Shown here: positions 57,501-64,000 of the stretch, piece after piece
Position numbering within the stretch: position 1 is the stretch's first letter
Layout of the letters: every line of letters starts with the position of its first letter
Assembly (NCBI GenBank): GCA_029747015.1
Contig: JAKOGI010000056.1
Span: forward strand, 363,501-427,500
Reading direction: 5' to 3'
DNA from: Carnegiea gigantea
Lineage: Eukaryota; Streptophyta; Magnoliopsida; Caryophyllales; Cactaceae
DNA: 64,000 nucleotides
Position numbers and translations under genes: made by a program
Notes under the pieces: model-generated
Databases searched by the model: none
What the model was told of the DNA's origin: nothing
What the model saw: the letters and a program-made list of their open reading frames with translations, nothing else

Positions 57501-60320
57501 TACAAAAGGAAGATCCCACTGAAGAAAAAACTGCAGATGCATGGGTATGCAAGTGATCCTCAAGATGCCATGTTTTATATAAATGTGCCTCATCAGTTGA
57601 TGTAATGGTACATAAGTAGGGGACTAACTTTTGAGTTGTGAGCGAACAGTGTGGTTTTAAGCATACAATCTGTAGCAATGCTGATGAGAAGTGTGTGCCA
57701 CGCATTGTAAGTTGGTGAACTTCTACATAGCTGAAAAGTATGATGTCGGAGAGCTTATTCTCGACCATCAAGACATCAGGTGGGGTACAGGATGTATGTT
57801 GATTCTTGGAAAAGGTTAGGATTCCTTTGTTCATGCAGTAAGGGTGGTATGCAAATGCGCAGATTGTGTCGTTCCTTGAGGTGCGCGGACCTGGAGTGAA
57901 GGGAAGCAAAGTGAAGGCTTTCAGTGACACAGACGAATTTCAAGCCTATGTTGAGGAGCACAGGTATGATAAAACATATATGTATGAACTGCTAAGGTTG
58001 TGCAATATGAGGGGATAATACAAATGGGGCGTTCGTTGCATGTCGTGTTGTTATAGTATGAATATCGTGCGTCACCCAGTTTGCATTGGGAAATGGGTCC
58101 TGGGTAGTTATGGCCGAAGTTAGTTTTGGGACTTCGATGGGTAAGGGGGAACATGTGTTCTAGTCGTTGTTGCAGGTAAAGCATGGATTGCATGTTATGC
58201 ACTTTGTCTTGACATGTAATTCTGGTGGGTGGACAATCTGTTCGTGTATGATTGCAGCGGTATATAAGCGTTTTAAGGAACGGACTCGAAGTGACACGAG
58301 GAGGCACTGCGGACAGCAAAAGAGGGCACTAACGTTAGAGAGAGTACCCACGCTTGCCCACAAAGAGGAGCTCGAACGTATGAGGGCATTGCTTATGTGG
58401 ATGGGCGCGGGGGATAGTGTCCCAGAAGTTATGCAACATGAAGGGTCTACTGCGCTACGAAATAGTGAAGGCACCGTGCACGCAGCCGAAGGGGAAAGGG
58501 TGGGTACATCACCAGGTACGAGGACATGCATTCGTTCGGACCAACTTGAAAAAAATTCGTGAACGTGGGGCAGCACTGAGGATGCACAAGAGCATGAGCC
58601 CAAATTCGATGAGGCATGGAACCTGTGGGGGAAAAGGAGATGGTTGCATCGCCCAGCGACAGAGGACAATGGCTCCTACAGTAGAGTGCGACCATTCACA
58701 AGCGGATGTAGGCGACGGAGGTGAAAAGAGGGCAAGATGTGCGTGTTTGGTGGTGATTAGGAGCACCTCAAAACATTGCGAAGGGATAAGAGAAAGCCCT
58801 CGCCGGCGGCAGCCCCTTTAGCGAAGCAGGTATCGCCGTACGTCAATCCCATCGCTGTCTGCGGCGGCACAGGAAGCGCAGTATGCAGAATGTGTACAAG
58901 TCCCGCAACGGTCCAGATGAGAGCTCGACCACAAGCAAAGAACAAGAGGTGAAGATATAGGGGTTTGCCGCAACAGAGGCGGATAAGGAGGAACAACGGG
59001 TTATGAAAACGCGTTGTCCGTTGCAGATACCGCAGGAAGCCACGGAGATGAATGTAGAGGCATCCACGGATCGTTGGGCCACTCTGAAGAGGAACTAATA
59101 CGAAGACGAGCTGGGACTAAGCGGACCACAGCGGCAGAGAGCAGTCTGACGGATCTGCAGATGGACCCCCCATCTATTATATACATATCATCTCGTTTCC
59201 GTTATCTTATCTAACACACTTCACAATCTCTGTACTGGCGTCTTCATGTTTGCAACGTCGGTAGTAAAATGTGTTCTCATCATGGCCTTAGCATAGGGAG
59301 GACACAACATGTGTGCATTGGTGGCATAGTGCACACCACGAGGAGACAATCATAGTGAGGGCTACTGGGCTACTTGACACCTCGACCAACGATCATTGTA
59401 CGGGGCCCCCCCATTACTTAGGTATGGTTGCTTTCCCTTTCCCATGCAAAAGTCCCACAACATGGTGACCCTCTTTCCCACTCTTCAACTGTCCCCAACT
59501 GTGGAACTTCATCCTTGCATCCGTACCCACCCACTTGTGCTAGTTTACCCGGTATGCGGTTTTCTTTGCTGTGGTAAAACCATCGCTGATGGAGGTTAGC
59601 CACAGACCATGTGCTTCGACGGACGTGCATAGCAGGATGGAGGATGGATCATAGACAATGTTGTTGTCGCAAACGACACGGCTGAGAAGCTGCCTCAGCT
59701 AGTGGCGTACCTCCCCTCGGTGAGTTGGGAGGCCTCCATTACCCAGGTATGGCCTTACATGGACCCACACATATGTACATATACATCTACAATACAAAAC
59801 CTATTAACAGATGAATATACGTACATACCGATGTATACATGGGTGTGTACATTTACAAATATAGTGCGTTATGTATATATTACACATTCACAACACACAC
59901 ACACACACCACACACCACAAAACACATATGTAAATGTACATAAACATGTACGTGTATCTATATAGGTGTGTGCACCCAAGTGTTGGTGGCCTGTGGGCGG
60001 AGGACATGAGGGTATTATGTGCATATTAATGTTCCGACCCATGTTCCTCGTCCCTTTCATACACTCATCAAGATCCCCCATTGTTTACAACACACATTTG
60101 TATGTATACCTAGTAAGTTGTGATGGGTTACCCGGGTACGTAGTTTGTCTGCGGTGGTAGACAGCTGTCGTCGTGGTTGTTAACTGGCACGTGTACTTGT
60201 CGGACATCGTTGCAGGAAACGAGGGCGGGGAGGAGACGGATATTCTTGTTATGACGATGTGCGGCCGAGGAAGCTCCGTCCGCTACCACCAAAGTTCCCC
60301 GTTGAGGTCAGGAACCCCTT
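54590..60320 (+). pseudogene. Cluster of mutated exon-like coding fragments, unrecognised
   Basis: GC-richer blocks with codon-like composition alternate with repeats. The clearest are: 54845-55065, acidic-basic coil (EVEQRLERWLAEKERVEG); about 56412-56583, VRRSGRMKQPLSLDQ and DSDDEGSTFE then a GT donor; 57840-57962, FLEVRGPGVKGSKVKAFSD and EFQAYVEEH before GTATGA; 58251-58562, VYKRFKERTRSDTRR; 59632-59748, preceded by GCATAG and ending before GTATGG, DGGWIIDNVVVANDTAEKL; 60216-60327, ending before GTACAC, RPRKLRPLPPKFPVEVRNP. Frames cannot be joined without stops. The pattern suggests a decayed multi-exon gene or transposon gene such as those carrying host-like exons. I do not recognise the family. 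Confidence 0.35.
59890..59930. repeat. (AC)n microsatellite
   Basis: A CACACACACA run interrupted by CC and AA lies inside AT-rich DNA. Confidence 0.85.
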
Positions 60321-60368
60321 TACCCAGGTACACATAAGATATATCCACATGTCTTTGTATATGTATAA

Positions 60369-60412
60369 CTTATATATATATCTATATATATATAATATAT
60401 ATATATATATAT
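60369..60412. repeat. (TA)n microsatellite at the left edge of the TIR element
   Basis: Almost pure TA repeats end directly at the GGGATG terminus of the element starting at 60413. A similar run lies at the other edge. Confidence 0.9.
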
Positions 60413-62092
60413 GGGATGTCAACGTGAGCACACCTTTTTGTTAGGTACAACACTACTTATTAGGTGAGCACCTTAAATCCGGACCATAAACTTGATCTAA
60501 GGGCTTAAATAAAAGCGACACCCCTTTTTTAAGTATTAAAAAAAAGAGAAATTTAAAAAATCATATTTTTTGGGGGGGGGAGGTTCCTACGTTCAGCATT
60601 TCAATCTTTCTTCTTTCCTTCATCTTCTCTTTCCTATCCTCTTTTTCTCTCTCTCCAGATAAGTCATGGCACTCGTTTCTCTCTCAAGTCACGCAACCGA
60701 TCGCCGAAAAAGGAACAGCGAGCAGTTCGTCGATTTCAGTTACCTACCGCCCGCATCTGCATGTTCTCAACCCTCTGTCTTCTCTTCGCGTGACAACCCG
60801 ATGCCCATTCCCAGGCTGAAGACCTTAGCCGCGTCTCGCCGTCTTCGGCTGGAAACACCGTACTTCGCATCTCCTCCTTCTGCTGGAAAATACCTCAGCC
60901 GATGCTCAGGACTCCTTTCCAGCCACCGCTGAAATCGCCCCACCCAGGGCTAGCCCTGACCGCGATCTCTCTCTCCTCCTCCTGCTGGCGGAAAATTAGC
61001 CACGACCGACTAGCCAGGGCACCACCACCACTGTAACAAGTACTTGTTATAAATTCATTTTTTTTTTGTTTAGTTTTCGAGTTCGATGGAATTGGATATT
61101 GACAATTGTCGGTTAAGCTTTCACTTGGAGTTTGTCTATTTAATTGATTTAATTTGCCCCGAATCACAAATCGCCGAACTTTGCGTGTGACCTACTGCTC
61201 ACAGATTAGTAATCGTTGGTTGTAGTGGCGGATCTAGGGTTTAAAATAGGAGTGTCCACTCTCGAACATTTAGCAATCTATTATTTTTTTGTGACTTCTT
61301 TTAGGGGTGTCCACCCATAATATTGATATAGGTTTGCAAACAATTTTTTTGAGTTAGGGTGTCCATGAACACCCCTCTTCCCACATAGCCCGACACGACT
61401 TGGTTTGGAGCTCTGGCTGGGTAACTTCGACATACAGTTGGGAGCACTAATCCTTACTCCATAGGTGATTCCTTGTCCCTTCTCATTTCCCCATTTCTAA
61501 TTTAACATGTGTATCTCTGTACTTATTTTCTTGATGTTCTTTTAGCGATATGTTTGGTAGACTTTACGAAGTGATTTGGTGTTACTGTTGCTTTGATTTC
61601 AAGGTACCAAATTGATATCGTTGTATGGCATTCGTGGCTTCCATTTGTCTGATTCCTGGCATTTGATCTCATTCCTACTAAGCAGCTTTATAATGTGCAT
61701 TTAGCTAGTCACTGGTGCTTGGACGGAGTTAGTGCTTCAAATTTACTCAATTGAAAAGATTTTACTTAAGTCCAGAATACCTATCTTATTAATTGTGAGA
61801 AAGGGTAAAAAATTTCTTTAATACATGTGGGGAAAACCATGAGATCAAGGGGCGAATGGGATATCCCTTTTAATGTGGAAATTAGTTTTCCTGAAAACTT
61901 GCATCATTGTGAATTGCTGTTGGTGTACAGTTAAGGAAATGATGAGGATGTTAGTTGGGACTGGATTGTATTCCATTTATTACCTTGGACCTCATGAGAG
62001 GTCTAATTTTTCTTCATCTTGAATACCATTGATGTCAATTGTAACCATAGAATTTGTTTTGAAGTTCAGTGAATTAGTTATTACTAGCTGAA

Positions 62093-62157
62093 AGCCTATT
62101 AGCTCAATGGTAGAGCAATGTGCAATGCACATGGAGGGTTCGAATACCGCATAGGCT
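62093..62157 (+). other. tRNA-like sequence (degenerate)
   Basis: AGCCTAT at the 5' end pairs perfectly with ATAGGCT at the 3' end. TAGCTCAATGGTAGAGCA is a good A box/D arm, and GGGTTCGAATA is a B box/T loop. At 65 bases it is short for a tRNA, the anticodon arm is unclear and the T stem has mismatches, so I do not call it a functional tRNA. Confidence 0.6.
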
Positions 62158-62569
62158 AACAGAATATGAAATGTAAATATGAGCTTGGCTTGAAACCCAA
62201 TGGAAAATGCAGAGACCAGAATGCCAGAAGTATTGCAATACTCCACAAAGTACCAAAATGTTGAAGCTCTAAAATTCATCACCTCAGTATTTGTAAACTA
62301 GAACATACACACATTCAGCTCACATCTACACCAAAACATCTCGAACGAAACCACATATGTTGGAGCATTGACATTGTAGGACACTACATTGAGTACCAAA
62401 TTTGCTCATTTGAATTATTTTGCCAAAAACTTTCAAAGGCTAGCTTGTGCCGATTTAAGCTCCAAATGATGGGTGTACTGTAACAAGGGCAAAACTGGTG
62501 GTGGTAGTCTTTTGTTGGCGATAGAAGCACAAATTGCTATATCTGTTTACACTCTGAAATATCAAAAAC

Positions 62570-62640
62570 AGCCTTTGTGGGATTCGAACCGACATCTCCG
62601 TGCTTCTTCACACGTTGCTCTACCTTTGAGCTAATAGGCT
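62570..62640 (-). other. tRNA-like sequence, inverted partner
   Basis: The minus-strand reading is 71 bases: AGCCTAT acceptor, TAGCTCAAAGGTAGAGCA D arm, GGTTCGAATCC T loop with a 4-of-5 T stem, and AAAGGCT 3' acceptor (one mismatch). The anticodon stem (CGTG/CACG) has an 8-base loop, so the anticodon (perhaps GAA) is uncertain. It is related to 62093-62157 and in opposite orientation. Confidence 0.6.
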
Positions 62641-63954
62641 AACAAACAATAATCAATCACTTATTTTGTTCAAGACAATCAAAGCACAAAATAAATGATT
62701 ATAAAACTCCTAAATGAGCAAATTCAACATTCCTAGGCTCGTTACAGGTTGGACAATGCTTTCATATTCCAACTTGCACATAATGTGTTCAAAACGAACT
62801 TCAAATTGCACAAATAGTTCAGTCAAAATGCATCTGAGTTCAAATTTCACCAGTACTACACAATTTAATTTGCTCATCTAGTTCAATTTAATTTTTTCCC
62901 ATTCAATCATCCATGTTTTGGGGCCAGAACAAACTAGTTCGTCAAATTATTGATGCTCCCCAACATGAAACTCAACAATTTTACCCAAATCCCAACAATA
63001 CAATTGATCCAAGTCTGTTCACAATATGCCTGAGTGAATTGAGCGAGAAATTTTGACATCACCACAACAAAAACCAACAGAAACTCCAAATTCCAACTCA
63101 ATGAGATTAACAAATTGAAAAAGAAACATATTACCTTCGTTTGGTTCCCACAATTTGTCGAATTAATGAAACAAAGAATCAGACCAAACTATTAGAAACT
63201 CACAAGGATCTAAAATTCATAATGACTAATCTAGCACAAAATCTAAAATTTGTAATGATTCAATCTACCATAATAATTGATGAAACACTGTGGAAGAAAC
63301 GCTGACCTGATCTGGGGAGATTAATGATGTCGGAAAACTAACGGCCTCATCGGAGATTCATGGCCATGGCCGTACGCGTTCGTCCTGGTCAAAAGGTGAG
63401 CAGTGTTCGCAACCCCTGAAGGGCAGAGATCATTGAGAGACGAGGACAAAGAAGGGGGGAGATGGCGTGAGTCATGGGGTTGAGAGAAGTCATCTCACTG
63501 CATGACTTCTCAGGAATCAGCTGTTGCTGTGGTCGCCCAAGCCAAACAATATTCTCGGCAATAAGACTTGGAGAGAGAAGAAGAATAGAGAGAGAAATGG
63601 GGTGCTCTCAATTGAGATGAAAGAGATGATACTCCTGGAAGCATATACTTTCATGAGCCACAGCATCAAATATATATTAAAAATAATATATATCAAGACA
63701 TGCGTTTAAAAAAATATATATATGTGAACAACGAGAGCATGTGCTTAAAGAAATTGCCTGTTTAGACGGCTAGACCCCTGTCCCAGCATATCCCATTAAA
63801 AAAAAAAAATAATCTAAAGTCACATGAGGGAGCTGAAACCATGCATATCAATCGTAGCCCTTAGATCAAAATCTAACAGCTAGAATCAGAGTGCTCAACC
63901 TATTATGTAGTGCTTTCTAAAAGGGGGTGCTTACTTAAAACCTCCCGGCATCCC

Positions 63955-64000
63955 TATATAATATATATATATATATATATATACTATATATATACACACA
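63955..64000. repeat. (TA)n microsatellite at the window end
   Basis: TA repeats directly follow the right terminus (CATCCC) of the TIR element and run to the window edge. Confidence 0.9.

Larger units (their letters stand above)
60413..63954. mobile_element. 3.5-kb element with long degenerate TIRs (MULE-like)
   Basis: The first ~105 bases (GGGATGTC..., with GTGAGCAC, CACTACTTATTAGG and GATCTAAGGGCT) match, in reverse complement, the last ~115 bases (63838-63954) in the same order of blocks at perhaps 70%. Inverted repeats of more than 100 bp and an insertion in TA repeats fit a Mutator-like non-autonomous element. The TSD cannot be read because the flanks are TA repeats. The interior has a pyrimidine-rich leader-like region and ORF (60666-60932, Ser/Arg-rich, no known motif), a fragment of the GTGGCGGATCTAGGG family at 61205, and two tRNA-like sequences. 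No transposase is seen. Confidence 0.65.

Noticed and set aside
56025..59186. Numerous minus-strand ORFs rich in Ser, Pro, His and Cys
   Set aside because: They mirror plus-strand exon-like fragments and purine-rich DNA, with no motif or consistent frame between neighbours.
62093..62157. Functional tRNA gene
   Set aside because: It is too short, with a poor anticodon arm and T stem. It is described as tRNA-like only.

Overview
The window is nuclear DNA from a flowering plant, probably a eudicot. The evidence is a cytosolic ribosomal protein S5 gene with plant-type introns and promoter motifs, a plant defensin gene, and many plant-specific LTR retrotransposons (Tat/Retand, Athila, a Tekay/Del-like solo LTR, Ty1/copia) and MITEs. 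Only two intact-looking host genes are visible: a two-exon defensin (839-1463) and a four-exon RPS5/uS7 gene (38138-39968). Most of the rest is nested and decaying transposable elements.

Layout. 1-3418: defensin gene and AT-rich intergenic DNA. 3419-18410: a Tat-lineage Ty3/gypsy element broken by an internal inversion. Its 3' LTR, a 116-bp tandem array, an antisense plant-mobile-domain ORF and RT-RNaseH-integrase occupy 3785-12946. The truncated 5' LTR, PBS, gag, protease and N-terminal RT run the opposite way at 12947-18040. The whole insert lies between two directly repeated copies of about 366 bp of target DNA. 18411-19203: microsatellite and unclassified DNA. 19204-35144: a nest in which an old hAT-like element is split by a 13.5-kb Athila element (19632-33171, perfect 5-bp TSD). 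The Athila element is itself split inside RNase H by a 3.07-kb solo LTR (24194-27258, perfect 5-bp TSD). The right half of the outer hAT carries a second hAT-like element (33320-34876, perfect 8-bp TSD).

35145-42062: small DNA transposons and MITEs around RPS5, followed by a receptor-like-kinase pseudogene convergent with RPS5 and a hAT MITE. 42655-50547: a complete but inactivated copia element with 371-bp LTRs, again bordered by a long (about 112 bp) direct repeat of target DNA instead of a 5-bp TSD. 50548-60412: diffuse repeats, a possible LTR remnant and a cluster of exon-like, mutated coding fragments. 60413-63954: a 3.5-kb element with degenerate inverted repeats of more than 100 bp, holding an inverted pair of tRNA-like sequences. 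The window ends in a TA microsatellite.

No new multi-gene pathway is evident. The most unusual signals are two LTR-element insertions flanked by target duplications far longer than an integrase makes, with the Tat copy also inverted internally and having non-canonical ends, and an antisense host-like gene plus satellite-like array carried inside the Tat element. All identities come from reading motifs and repeats by eye. No database search was run, and divergence figures are hand counts.
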